From Trichomonas vaginalis G3 (Eukaryota; Parabasalia; Trichomonadida; Trichomonadidae): a DNA stretch of 64,000 bases. A program made the translations under genes and the position numbers. The notes under the pieces are model-generated. The model was not told the origin of the DNA. It searched no databases and worked only from the letters and a program-made list of their open reading frames with translations. Shown piece by piece: positions 9,177 to 17,970 of the stretch; the first letter of the stretch is position 1, and each line of letters begins with the position of its first letter. The stretch is taken from the NCBI RefSeq assembly GCF_026262505.1, contig NC_067204.1:8093797-8157796 (forward strand), read 5' to 3'.

Positions 9177-10823
9177 ATGAACAAAAATGGAACAGCTAAA
9201 ATGAATGATAATCAAATTAGAGCCGAAGGTAGAAGGTTATTTAAACGCTTCTATAACATTCCTGATGGTGTTAATCCTAAAACTCGTAGAAGTTATTTAA
9301 ATGAAGCCATAGATGCATATGAAGGATTTGACATTTCATCAGAAAGTGAGAGGTTAGCAAGAATGTTAAATGTTAATATTGATTTCTATTATTGTGTTCC
9401 TCAACCAGAAGACGTAGACATTAACAAGGTAGACTTTCCATTAGTGGATTCAATAATGATAGATCCAGAATTTGAAACAATAAATATTTTATTAACACAG
9501 AGTCCATGTGGAAAACTTCACGCTGACAGAATAACAGACGTTGAAGCACTCACAGGATATAAAGTTTGCCCCTTTTGCAAAGAAGAAGTATATTCTATCC
9601 GTGATGATCCAGAAAGGAAAAACCAAAGAAGATTTTTAAAACATTGTGAGAAATGTAAAGAAAATAATGGAAGATTAATTCAAGACGTTCAATTGCAAAA
9701 GACCCAGCAGCCATATGCACCACATATTACGAAACAGAAGATATATCAATGGCTATTAGCTCACAATTTGCAGGAATATTATAAACCAACAAGATATTAT
9801 ATTACTTTTGACTTCGAAACATTAGAGACTAAAGAAGAATTACAACTTTCTGAGTGTGCAACTTTAAACGCTTACTTAAAACCATTCATGGTATCATCAA
9901 CGGTTAAATTAAAGCCGCTTTGCGGCGAGGTCGTAGACCACGATAAAACATATACGAGGAATTTTTGCTTAACTTCGAGTGATTCTTTTATTTCTGATTG
10001 GATTGAGTTTTTATTTTCAACCTGTTCATTAGTTGCTAAATCAAATATTGAACAATATGAAGAATTAATGAAGTCCCATACATTAAATGAAAAACAGAAG
10101 GAAGCATTTAAAGAACTTCTAGATGAGGAATTCAATAAAGTGAATATCATAGGTTTTAATTCGGGAAAGTTTGATTTAAATTTAATTCTTCGTGATTTAA
10201 ACACTGCAAAATGGAAAATAAAATCAATGCTAGGTTCTTCTTCTCAATTTAAGCAAATCATTGTAAAGAAAACAAACTGTCCATATGAATTAAGATTTAT
10301 TGACATCAGAAATTATATAGCGGGTGGGACATTAGACCAATTCACTCAAGATTTCGGAAACAATAAATCACGTGTTAAATCCTTTTTCCCTTATCAATTC
10401 ATCACATGGGAGAATTACGAAGATGAATTATATAAAGTGGAACCATTCACTCAAGATTCATTTTATTCAGCATTAACTCAAGAAACAATATCCGATTCAG
10501 ATTATCAAATATATCTCAATGATGCTAAAAATTTTAAGAATAGATTAGAATATTTTATTCATTATTGCAATAAAGACGTTGAAATTATGATTGACCCAAT
10601 TGATAAAATTATTGAAGAAACATTTGTTTATAAAATTGACATGCTTCATAATCTTTCTTTATCATCGAATGCATCAATGATTCGTTACGTGTTAGCATAT
10701 AAGAACTTCAATCCTAACGAAACATATCCAGAAGAAGAAAATGTGGAATCAAGTTTTGAATTAACGAAAAAGTATTGGAAATATAAAATTGAATCATATA
10801 AGAAACAAGATGAAAAAGAGTGA
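9177..10823 (+). pseudogene. Protein-primed DNA polymerase B, N-terminal and 3'-5' exonuclease part only
   Basis: 548 codons are left. A zinc-finger-like CPFC (131-134) plus HCEKC (156-160) precedes the exonuclease. Exo I is FDFET (D212, E214), Exo II is GFNSGKFD (N328-D333), Exo III is YCNKD (Y463-D467). All acidic catalytic residues are present. The polymerase half (SLYPS, KxY and DTDS motifs) is missing: after about 10808 the sequence turns into integrase. The gene starts at ATG 9177 behind ATTCTTACATAA. Codons around 246-256 are a GC-rich twin-hairpin palindrome inserted in frame. Proofreading activity could remain, but DNA synthesis cannot. Confidence 0.85.
9913..9942 (+). repeat. GC-rich twin-hairpin palindrome inside the PolB ORF
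   Basis: GCCGC-TTT-GCGGC is followed by GA and then GGTC-GTA-GACC. It adds KPLCGEVVDH-type codons between Exo I and Exo II without breaking the frame. The same design occurs at 14734, 51083 (variant), 59286 and 63019, with a looser variant at 54045. Confidence 0.85.
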
Positions 10824-11361
10824 TGGTGATAAAGGATTTCAGGCAACTATGGCTCGTTATTTCCCACAAATTAATTTTTACTTCTCATCTTCTCCATATA
10901 CGTTTCATAATAAAATAGTTGATGCGGTAATGAGAACTCTTAGAGATGTGTTAGGGGTTAATGGTCAGATATACTGGGATGGAAATCATGACTCCATCAT
11001 ACAACAGTTAGTATATTATTACAATAATACATGGCATAGAACTATAAACATGAAACCAGTGGAAATGAAAAATGATATTTCAAAAGAATGGGAATATATT
11101 AGAAAGCAAATGGAAAGGTTAAATGATGTTAAACGTGAACAAATTAATTCGGGGCTCATGAATTTTAAACAAGGGGATAAAGTTTTGATTCATCTCGATT
11201 ATGGAAAAACTGATAAATTAATGACAAAAAGAAGACGAAGATTTGACACAATAGCTGAATTTGTTAGATATATTAACGGCAATGCATTAGTTGAGGTTAA
11301 CAATAAATTAATAGAAATTCCGATTTATTTTATTACTCCATTATATTTAAATAATATTTAA
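10789..11361 (+). pseudogene. rve (retroviral-type) integrase, C-terminal half
   Basis: The reading frame is open from 10789, but real integrase sequence begins near 10808 with SDGDKGF, the block holding the second catalytic Asp. It continues through IVDAVMRTLRD, where the family has IVERFxRTL, and a basic C-terminal domain ending in a small beta-rich region. The zinc-binding N-terminus and first catalytic Asp are gone, deleted together with the PolB palm domain. Compare the complete 361-residue integrase of Mav2 at 58122. The residue aligned with the catalytic Glu is Asp. It cannot be a working integrase. Confidence 0.85.
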
Positions 11362-11380
11362 TTTTTTTATTTCGTAAGAA

Positions 11381-11652
11381 ATGAGTGACAACGAAGCAGT
11401 CAAGAGTCCAGACGATGAATATAAAAAAAACTAAACAGAATTAAATCAAAAATATGTTATTACAAAAAGAAGCCACAATGTGGTGGGGTTGAAAACGATA
11501 AAGAGAGGAAAGAAATAATCGAAAAATTAGAAACTTATCGTTCAATCCTTAAACTGAGTGAAGCAAAAATAAAAGAATTTAATAGAATAAATAAATTGAT
11601 TGGAAGAGATGAATTTAATAAAGATGAATTTTTAAACTCTATCCAAATTTAA
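11381..11652 (+). pseudogene. Small Maverick gene with a one-base frameshift
   Basis: It starts MSDNEAVKSPDDEY at ATG 11381, directly after TTTTTTTATTTCGTAAGAA. A stop follows 18 codons later, inside an A-run at about 11420-11434. In the next frame the sequence is open again to 11652 and gives a basic, Lys/Glu-rich peptide with a likely helix (KERKEIIEKLETY...). The whole would be about 85 residues. The A-run invites either a real indel or a sequencing error. The family is not recognised. Confidence 0.55.
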
Positions 11653-11810
11653 TTTTTATTCCTCTTCGACAACATCTCTCTTTCCATCATTACCGCATAA
11701 CCACATTTTCTCAATTTTAGTGGTTTGTTATTTTTAACATGTTCTTGCATCATTTTTATCATTTCCTCCCTTGTTATGATTCGTGGTAAATTTTGAGCTT
11801 GTGGGTATTC
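11649..11810 (-). pseudogene. Small minus-strand gene, probably frameshifted near its start
   Basis: An open frame ends at 11649 and includes ITREEMIKMMQEHVK. An in-frame Met lies at 11762, but the similar sequence before it (NEYPQAQNLPRI) has no start codon in that frame; the ATG at about 11810, in the usual element start context, is in another frame. Its last bases overlap the stop of the convergent gene at 11652. The ITREEMIKMM block resembles LTKDELNKMM and LTRQQLEKLL in the next two small genes. Confidence 0.4.
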
Positions 11811-11840
11811 ATTTATGATAAAAATAATTTTTTGTATCAG

Positions 11841-11978
11841 TTATTTTATCATCATTTTATTAAGTTCATCTTTAGTTAATAATTTGAATGGATTCGCTAA
11901 TGTTCCACCTTGAGTCACAACACCTGCCCCGGCTAATTGTGAAGAACCTGGGATAAGTACTCCATGAAATGATTTCAT
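11841..11978 (-). CDS. Small Maverick peptide (45 aa)
   Basis: Starts at ATG 11978 with MKSFHGVLIPGSS and ends LLTKDELNKMMIK. The middle is Gly/Ala/Val rich. It is the second of three tandem minus-strand mini-genes sharing an L-T-x-x-x-L-x-K-h-h helix. It is likely part of the virion-gene operon-like block that continues with the fibre gene. No known family. Confidence 0.45.
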   Translation of the reverse strand: MKSFHGVLIPGSSQLAGAGVVTQGGTLANPFKLLTKDELNKMMIK

Positions 11979-12069
11979 TGTATCATTAATTTAGAAATAG
12001 TTGGCTTAATTAATTTTGTCATTTATGATAAAAATAAAATTGCATAATTTAAATTTTTTTCTCATTTTC

Positions 12070-12213
12070 TCATTTTCTCATTTTCTCATCCTGTTTTGGT
12101 TTCAGCAACTTTTCAAGTTGTTGTCTTGTCAGTAACTTTAATTTTAACTTTGGATCAAATATTGGGTTTCCATCTTTATCTCTTCCAATAACACCATATG
12201 GTAGAATCTTCAT
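12070..12213 (-). CDS. Small basic Maverick peptide (47 aa)
   Basis: Starts at ATG 12213 with MKILPYGVIGRDKDGNPIF and contains LLTRQQLEKLLKPK. It ends inside a run of CATTTTCT repeats (12060-12085) that encodes the EKMRK tail. It is similar in size and C-terminal helix to the two preceding mini-genes, and lies 78 bp after the fibre gene stop in the same direction. Confidence 0.45.
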   Translation of the reverse strand: MKILPYGVIGRDKDGNPIFDPKLKLKLLTRQQLEKLLKPKQDEKMRK

Positions 12214-12291
12214 TTATACTAAAATAAAAATTTAAATTATGCTGTTTGCTCTTTTGGAGCTCCTAAAGTTTGTTTCACAAACATTGAGCGT

Positions 12292-14151
12292 TCATTGAAC
12301 TCTATACCATGCGAATACAGTCATGTAAGGTGGCATGTAATCTTTACTTTGTCCCGTTGTTTGTGTATATCCTGAAACGCGATGTGTATGGTTTCCTTCT
12401 CCCTGAGTGTCACTCCAGTAACAATTTATGGCAAATTTAACATCATCTTTAACATCATATCCTTTACCTTTTGTCATTCCTGACCAATCCCAATATCTAT
12501 GCTTATGCCAACCTGCTTGAGATGTGCTTAAATCTATGTAGTGACTGTGTGCAGGTAAATTTTCACCCGTAATTGTTTTACTTCCCCCTGTTTCCTTTGA
12601 AGAGTTTGCACAATACAAAAACCTGTCGACTATTTGTTCCCATGCACCAACACCAAACATTGCTTGAGGACCTCTCACATCCATAGATGTATAAATAGAA
12701 CCTACTGGGTTCATTAAATCAAACATATGAGATATTATAGGATTGTCTCTTTTGAACTTAAAATATAGTGTAACTATTTCGGGTTTCTTCTGGTTTGTGT
12801 CAGAATATTTTTTATAATATAATCTTATGTTTTCAGGGTATGTAAAATCTTGACTATAATATTTATTTTTGTCATCTTCATAATAGTATACTATTCTCGT
12901 TTTTTCTATTGCATTATATCTTTTATATCTATAATAATCTAAATATAATGTTTGCTTTTTTGGGTCTACACGTGCGTCAACACCATAGTCATAATAATAC
13001 GGTGCTGGAGCTACGTTAGACAATGTCATATCCGTCATTTCATAAACTCTTAAATATTTCTTTTGTTCGTCTCCATATAAGTTTAAGTAGCAGTTGTTGT
13101 CTAATGGAACTTTAACTTGTGTACCATCATTCTTTTTATAGCTTACATACATTTCATTGTTATTTTTCGGAATGAGTTTATACCGTATACCATTTCTTAA
13201 GGACTGTACAAACTCCCATCTAAAATATTTGTTTTCTTCATTGACAGAAAAGTCGCCAACAATAGTTTCAATATTTTTTGTTCCAACTAAACTTTGGTAT
13301 ATTTCATTAACATATTCCTTATCTGACTTCTTATTTAACTCATCGTTAACATATGTTTTATCTGCCTTCTTATTTAACTCATCGTTAACATATGTTTTAT
13401 CTGACTTCTTATTTAACTCATCGTTAACGTATGTTTTATCTGCCTTCTTATTTAACTCATCGTTAACATATTCCTTATCTGACTTCTTATTTAACTCATC
13501 GTTAACATATGTTTTATCTGCCTTCTTATTTAACTCATCGTTAACATAAGTTTTATCCGCTTTAAGGTCTAAACATCCTGAAACCCACCCTGTATTGGCT
13601 TTACCTTCTAAAATCTTCAATGTCCGTTCATGATACCATTCAACCCTTTCTATAATTTCATTATCTTTTTCATTAACATATTCCTTATCTGCCTTCTTAT
13701 TTAACTCATCGTTAACATATTCCTTATCTACCTTCTTTGCTAACTCATCGTTAACATATTCCTTATCTGCCTTCTTATTTAACTCATCGTTAACATATTC
13801 CTTATCTGCTTTCTTCATTATGTCATTTAGGAAACCTTTTATGAATTCCTCATTTAAATTAAATCTTCCAATCTTCAAAACTTTAGGAAATGCATTTAAT
13901 GCGTAATATCTTTGTTCTTCTGGTGGAATTGATGTTATATCATCCGTTATTCCTTTAATTTTTGAATTCATAAATAAAATTTCTTTTATATTTGATATCA
14001 CTGCACCACCTTTGCAAACGAATTCGAAATGGTCATTTTTCAATACTATCTCCAAATCTCCATATTTCAACATTTGCGTTTGTTCTGCCGTCTTTGAATT
14101 ATATGCATATATGGCGTATGTAATGGTCTGTGGTTGCTGTTGTTTAATCAT
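12292..14151 (-). CDS. Phage-type tail fibre protein with coiled-coil shaft repeats and collar-like tip (619 aa)
   Basis: Three parts are visible. The N-terminus (about 1-60, YAIYAYNSKTAEQ...GDLEIVL) resembles the start of the Mav2 fibre at 55098. The shaft has 13-residue units of the type KKADKEYVNDELN, as in bacteriophage long tail fibres, in two clusters (DNA 13675-13810 and 13303-13555). The C-terminal tip has PVGSIYTSM, FGVGAWEQIVDRFLYC, TGGSKTI, LPAHSH, GNHTH and DYMPPYMTVFAWYR. These are hallmarks of phage tail-collar/gp10-12-like receptor-binding ends, with paired HxH motifs that bind metal in phage tips. It probably forms a trimeric host-attachment fibre of the Maverick virion. The Mav2 homologue is at 56282. 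Confidence 0.8.
   Translation of the reverse strand: MIKQQQPQTITYAIYAYNSKTAEQTQMLKYGDLEIVLKNDHFEFVCKGGAVISNIKEILFMNSKIKGITDDITSIPPEEQRYYALNAFPKVLKIGRFNLNEEFIKGFLNDIMKKADKEYVNDELNKKADKEYVNDELAKKVDKEYVNDELNKKADKEYVNEKDNEIIERVEWYHERTLKILEGKANTGWVSGCLDLKADKTYVNDELNKKADKTYVNDELNKKSDKEYVNDELNKKADKTYVNDELNKKSDKTYVNDELNKKADKTYVNDELNKKSDKEYVNEIYQSLVGTKNIETIVGDFSVNEENKYFRWEFVQSLRNGIRYKLIPKNNNEMYVSYKKNDGTQVKVPLDNNCYLNLYGDEQKKYLRVYEMTDMTLSNVAPAPYYYDYGVDARVDPKKQTLYLDYYRYKRYNAIEKTRIVYYYEDDKNKYYSQDFTYPENIRLYYKKYSDTNQKKPEIVTLYFKFKRDNPIISHMFDLMNPVGSIYTSMDVRGPQAMFGVGAWEQIVDRFLYCANSSKETGGSKTITGENLPAHSHYIDLSTSQAGWHKHRYWDWSGMTKGKGYDVKDDVKFAINCYWSDTQGEGNHTHRVSGYTQTTGQSKDYMPPYMTVFAWYRVQ
13303..13810 (-). repeat. 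39-bp tandem repeats of the fibre shaft
   Basis: Seven units lie in one cluster and about four in another, split by about 115 bp of unique sequence. Each encodes KK(A/S)DK(E/T)YVNDELN. Units differ only at E/T and A/S, so recent unit duplication or gene conversion is likely. The mirror-image open frame on the plus strand is a by-product. Confidence 0.85.
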
Positions 14152-14175
14152 TTATTACGATTTAAAAATAAATAT

Positions 14176-14718
14176 TTAATCTGTTATCTCATCAGCTATT
14201 TTTTCTATTTGAAATTGCCATAATATTTCATTCATAAATTCTAAATCACAATCAAATAGGTCAGTTATTCTAAATTTAATATTTGATAAATCTTTTGAAT
14301 GAAGAATAAATGAATTCCCGGATAATTGAAACGGATATGATAAAGAAAATATGTTTAAGTTGATGGATAAAATGTTTTGTATTGATGGGTAAGAGTTAGG
14401 GTCTAATGTTTGATGTGAAAATCTCATTGGGGTATTAACTTTATCACATTTGATTAAAATGAAATTGGACCCAGTGTCAGAATACAAAACATCCCCAACA
14501 TCTTTTTCAAAATTTAATATCCCCAACAATGAACGAAGATGAGGAGTACAAAATTTAATTTTCAGCGGAAATTTAATAAGATTATTTATTTCATCAAGTT
14601 CAAAAAGTTTATCAGGTTTTGATTTAAAATTTTCTTCATACCATACGATAAATGATTCATTTAAATAACTTAAAATCATGTTAATATCCCATTTCGTTAT
14701 CACATTATTTATATACAT
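14176..14718 (-). CDS. Penton-like minor capsid protein, short version (180 aa)
   Basis: By eye it aligns with the C-terminal two thirds of the 258-residue Mav2 protein at 54304-55080: TPHLRSLLGI with SHRVQLLLGA, and LSNIKFRITDLFDCDLEF with LKDMQFRLVDFQGEPIEL. This xxFRLxDxxGxPIEL ending with a final beta strand is typical of Polinton/adintovirus penton (single jelly-roll) proteins. The N-terminal third is absent or diverged. It lies just upstream of the fibre in the same direction, as would suit a vertex protein that holds the fibre. Confidence 0.5.
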   Translation of the reverse strand: MYINNVITKWDINMILSYLNESFIVWYEENFKSKPDKLFELDEINNLIKFPLKIKFCTPHLRSLLGILNFEKDVGDVLYSDTGSNFILIKCDKVNTPMRFSHQTLDPNSYPSIQNILSINLNIFSLSYPFQLSGNSFILHSKDLSNIKFRITDLFDCDLEFMNEILWQFQIEKIADEITD

Positions 14719-14733
14719 ATCATACGTTTTTTA

Positions 14734-14764
14734 GGTCTACGACCCCGCCGCTATGCGGCTCATG
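14734..14764 (-). repeat. GC-rich twin-hairpin palindrome between genes
   Basis: On the minus strand it reads GAGCCGC-ATA-GCGGC, then GG, then GGTC-GTA-GACC. This is the same two-hairpin design as in the PolB ORF at 9913, but here it lies 16 bases upstream of the penton-like gene start. Confidence 0.8.
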
Positions 14765-14799
14765 GTCATCTTTAATAAATGATATATAATCTGAAGGGT

Positions 14800-14913
14800 C
14801 TAAAGAATGGGATTAAATTTACCACTCACAGAAACGAGAGTAACATTATAAATTCCGCTAACTGTTAAATTTAATTCACAGTTATTATTCGAAATAATAT
14901 TGATAATTGACAT
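14800..14913 (-). CDS. Possible small peptide (37 aa), low certainty
   Basis: MSIINIISNNNCELNLTVSG at ATG 14913, preceded by the T/A-rich element promoter type (TTTTTATTACG in reverse). Beta-rich (SGIYNVTLVSVSG). It could be the detached N-terminal part of the penton-like gene that follows at 14718, separated from it by the palindrome insertion. Confidence 0.3.
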   Translation of the reverse strand: MSIINIISNNNCELNLTVSGIYNVTLVSVSGKFNPIL

Positions 14914-14934
14914 TTTTTTATTACGATTAAAAAT

Positions 14935-15030
14935 ATGGTAAAGCGTTATTTTCCAGTGATAAATAAAACTAGAATAAGATTACCTCAAGAATTCATAAAT
15001 CAACGAATAAGAAATTCATTCATGTTATAA
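14935..15030 (+). CDS. Possible small basic peptide (31 aa)
   Basis: MVKRYFPVINKTRIRLPQEF..., very basic, at ATG 14935, about 20 bases from the divergent start at 14913. A short spacing between divergent starts also occurs three times in Mav2. There is no family match. Confidence 0.3.
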   Translation: MVKRYFPVINKTRIRLPQEFINQRIRNSFML

Positions 15031-15059
15031 ATTTCAGTGTTTTCAGAAAATATGAGTCA

Positions 15060-15413
15060 ATGTCATATTCATCATCAGGTTATATTTCACTTCATTCAAA
15101 TTTAGTTCAATCAAACCCATATAATGACCATTTCATAAGATTTTCAGATGGTATTAAAAATGTAATTGATAGATTAAAATATGAACAGATTGACAATATC
15201 GAATTTTTGGAATTTTGGTTTAAATATCCCGATGGAAAAAAGATTGAAGTTAAAGATAAAGCTGATACTATAACAAAAACAATTACAATGACCGATCCGG
15301 ATAGTGGGGAACAAAAAGAAATAAAACAAACGATAGAAACTGGTGAAAGGTCAATTATTATCGATTATGATTCAAAGGATTATTATTCGATAATGTTAAT
15401 GCTTGAATATTAA
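15060..15413 (+). CDS. Maverick protein of unknown function (117 aa)
   Basis: Starts MSYSSSGYISLHSNL at ATG 15060; another ATG at 15053 is out of frame, so the true start may have been shifted. It is probably beta-rich, with a charged central loop (KDKADTITKTITMTDPDSGEQ). Its last four bases overlap the end of the convergent gene at 15410. No family recognised; the position among virion genes suggests a structural role. Confidence 0.45.
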   Translation: MSYSSSGYISLHSNLVQSNPYNDHFIRFSDGIKNVIDRLKYEQIDNIEFLEFWFKYPDGKKIEVKDKADTITKTITMTDPDSGEQKEIKQTIETGERSIIIDYDSKDYYSIMLMLEY

Positions 15414-15577
15414 ATAGCCTTAACAAAGAATTTTTCAAGTGATATTTTATATTCATCAACTATTTTATTATAAATATCATTATATGTTAAATGAAGTTCA
15501 GTTGTTGTTCCGTTCTTTGATATCTTAATTGTGCTAATATCCTTTATAGGATTTATTTTTGCAACTGTTCGCAGCAT
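15410..15577 (-). pseudogene. C-terminal part of the 15553-16110 gene in another frame (55 codons)
   Basis: Open from ATG 15577 to TAA 15410. It contains INPIKDISTIKISKNGTTTE, which aligns with the C-terminus of the Mav2 protein at 53678 (FMKIGNIRIIETPGTTG). In Mav2 that stretch is in one frame with the preceding ECCGQ segment; here the equivalent SCCEQ lies in the overlapping upstream ORF. This points to a frameshift at about 15555-15575. Confidence 0.5.
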
Positions 15578-16110
15578 GAAACCTCATCATCTATGAAAAA
15601 TTGAATCTTCACGTCTGAATCTTGAACATCACAAAGAATGGCGATAATGTGAATTAATGATTCATAAGGTAAAATAATTAAACCGGATTGGTCAATTAAA
15701 TTTATTATTGAATCATAATTATCAGTTATGATATCACGGTAAATTTTCATTAATTCAGAATTAATGTCTATTTTATATGGCGCATTGCGACTGTAATCGT
15801 AGATTCCTGGGTTCTCGATGTTTGATGAAAGAGGTGGGGGGTATGTTGGATAAGTGGGAATTTCAACAGGTTCTTTACCGGGTTCAGATAAAATGATTGG
15901 GTCTCCATTCTCATGGTTTTCTTCATTCTCCTCATTCTTCGGTAAGTCACGAGTTAATAAATTTGGTTGAGTTGCTGACCTTGTTAATTCAGGACTAACA
16001 TTAACTTTAACATTTTGAATAATTCGTGATTTATCATCATTTACGTTATAACCAACCGTAATCTCTGCTTTTGCGTTAGTGTTCTTTTGACTTGTGAAAC
16101 GTCTTCTCAT
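15553..16110 (-). CDS. Maverick virion-block protein with Pro-rich linker (185 aa, C-terminus frameshifted)
   Basis: Basic N-terminus (MRRRFTSQKN), an acidic region EENEENHENGD, a Pro/Tyr-rich linker EIPTYPTYPPPL, then a folded C-terminal part with IINLIDQSGLIILPYESLI. The latter matches Mav2 53678-54019 (LLTNLISKNQIILTKEDLE). The N-terminal and linker part corresponds to Mav2 53425-53700. The last segment continues in the next frame (15410-15577). Unknown function; the gene is conserved in both elements. Confidence 0.55.
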   Translation of the reverse strand: MRRRFTSQKNTNAKAEITVGYNVNDDKSRIIQNVKVNVSPELTRSATQPNLLTRDLPKNEENEENHENGDPIILSEPGKEPVEIPTYPTYPPPLSSNIENPGIYDYSRNAPYKIDINSELMKIYRDIITDNYDSIINLIDQSGLIILPYESLIHIIAILCDVQDSDVKIQFFIDDEVSCCEQLQK

Positions 16111-16194
16111 TTATAATTGAATAAAAAAAGAAAAAATATATTTAAAGTTTTATTTAGTTGTTACGGTAATATCCCAAGGTTCATCATTGTTTGC

Positions 16195-17094
16195 TTATAC
16201 TTTCTTTGTAACTGCACCAATAATGTTATTGATATTGCTTTGAGTTTCTTCCAGTCTTATTTTATCATTTACAATATCTTTAATCATTTCATTACATGCA
16301 TTCTTAAAACCATCTGATTTTTCTAATTTACGTCTATCACTTTCTTTAATTAAATCAAAGTTATAACCTTGTTGAGAATAAAGTGGTTTCTTTATCAATT
16401 CCTTGAACGCTTCTGCAAGTGAAGATGAAGAAATTCTTGCCACTTGAATTGGTTTAAATTCTGCTTTCATTGCTTCTTTCTGTTCATTGAACACTGGATC
16501 GAATAAAGCAACTTTAAAGAATTTCTTAGCTGGAATTTCAGGTCTTAAATTTGCATATTGACCATCAAACTGATTAACATATCGTGGTAATCCATCCGGT
16601 CCCTCTTCAATAGCATTTAATTCTTCATTGAAGTAAGAATATGGATTATGACGGTATGAATTAATTGGACCATTTTCACCTTCTCCAATGTATTGTTTAA
16701 CAGCTTTTCCATTTTCATCAAATTGCATAGGATAATGTTCATTATATGCTTTACGTTTAGGATAATCCGTCATTGTTAATTTATACCCATTTATGACTTT
16801 AATATTTCCTTGACCATCAGTAACGAAAACTTCATTTATTCCATCAGGTTTTCCATTTGGACCCGTAATGTCTGCTTCGTGTGCTTCCCAATTTGGTCCG
16901 TGACGTTTGGCATATGCTTGAGCTTCTGGTAATGTTAAAACGTTTCTCATTTGTTTAACATCCTTTTGAAGACCGGCAACAATGTGGACTAATTCTTTCA
17001 TTCCGTCTGGAACTTTCATAGTTCTATTATATACACCCTTTTTGTTTGTTCCTTGTTTTAATGGAACCTGTAGAAGATTTGCTATTTCTGTCAT
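16195..17094 (-). CDS. Conserved Maverick virion-associated protein, unknown function (299 aa)
   Basis: A soluble protein starting at ATG 17094. Residues about 60-130 hold a striking block: [20 protein letters not shown], then [19 protein letters not shown], then [12 protein letters not shown]. The C-terminus is helical and charged. It lies between the ATPase remnant and the 185-aa gene on the same strand. The reading frame is intact, unlike its neighbour. It could be an internal scaffold or minor virion protein; I cannot name a family from sequence alone. Confidence 0.55.
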   Translation of the reverse strand: MTEIANLLQVPLKQGTNKKGVYNRTMKVPDGMKELVHIVAGLQKDVKQMRNVLTLPEAQAYAKRHGPNWEAHEADITGPNGKPDGINEVFVTDGQGNIKVINGYKLTMTDYPKRKAYNEHYPMQFDENGKAVKQYIGEGENGPINSYRHNPYSYFNEELNAIEEGPDGLPRYVNQFDGQYANLRPEIPAKKFFKVALFDPVFNEQKEAMKAEFKPIQVARISSSSLAEAFKELIKKPLYSQQGYNFDLIKESDRRKLEKSDGFKNACNEMIKDIVNDKIRLEETQSNINNIIGAVTKKV

Positions 17095-17133
17095 GTTTAA
17101 TTATAAATAAAAATAAAAATTAATTATAAAAAG

Positions 17134-17946
17134 TTATTCGAATTTAATGGAACCTTTATTTAAATCAACTATTATTTTTCCATGTTCTCCTAATTGTTGA
17201 TATTGTGTGTAAAGTTCATTAATGCTCATTGGTAAATTCACTTGATAAAGCATAACGTTCAACTGTTGACGACTAAAACCACTGAAAATGAAAAGGGTGG
17301 ACAGGTTTGATTTAATGTTTGTGCTTAATGCTTTAAAGTATTGAACAGCCATGAAGAATGAACACTGAATGTGTCGACATTGAGTTAATAACTGATTAAA
17401 ATATGATTTCTCATTTGTTATTAGTTTGATTTCACCGCATCATCTAGAAAAATGAGTGAATGCAAAAATTCTCTATCAAAATTTGAAATAGAAAGTGTTT
17501 CAAATAATTCATCCCGTTGTTTATCAATAATTTTATCCTCTAATCCTTGCTTCTTGATTGTATTATATAATTCTTTATACATTACAAAGTTTTTTAAATA
17601 ATCTTCTGCTTCTTCTTGTGATAAATAAATAATTGGAATTTTGATTAAATGCTTTAAAGATTCAAATGTATCATCTGAAGGTGAACCTGAACGGTTGATA
17701 TAAATTAACACATGTGAATGGGGGGAAGTGTTAGCAATAATGATAATTTGTTTAATATCGTTAATGTTTTACCTTTATTTGTTTACCAATTGCTGCAGTG
17801 ATTGAATTTAAGTAACATTCAGAATATGGAATTTTCATTAATTTTTCCTTAGATAGAGCATTTCTATTATCACTCAATGCTTCATTAATCATATCATCTA
17901 CGTATGTATTATATACTCCTGCTAATTCTTCAGAATTTAAATCCAT
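17134..17946 (-). pseudogene. A32/FtsK-like genome-packaging ATPase, broken by at least three frameshifts
   Basis: Three open pieces together match the 295-aa Mav2 ATPase at 52116. 17761-17946 gives the N-terminus up to IGKQ, where the Walker A loop falls on a frameshift. 17421-17711 gives the middle part, including FLDD at the Walker B position. 17134-17352 gives the C-terminal part (FIFSGFSRQQLNVM, like FVIFQGFSRYDIELI). Frame changes lie near 17765, 17720 and 17425. Packaging in cis would be lost; capsid genes next to it are still open. Confidence 0.8.
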
Positions 17947-17970
17947 TTAATCAAAAATAAATTTATAATT

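Noticed and set aside
13157..13549. 130-aa plus-strand ORF with repeated SLTYVLSAFLFN units
   Set aside because: It is the exact antisense of the fibre shaft repeats; the hydrophobic look comes from reading AAG/AAA-rich codons backwards.
13303..13810. CRISPR-like regular 39-bp repeats
   Set aside because: The repeats are in frame within a protein, have no spacers and encode coiled-coil units.
15820..15850. PTAP/PPxY-type late domain in the 185-aa protein
   Set aside because: The linker reads PTYPTYPPPL, which does not contain a PTAP, PPxY or YPxL motif.
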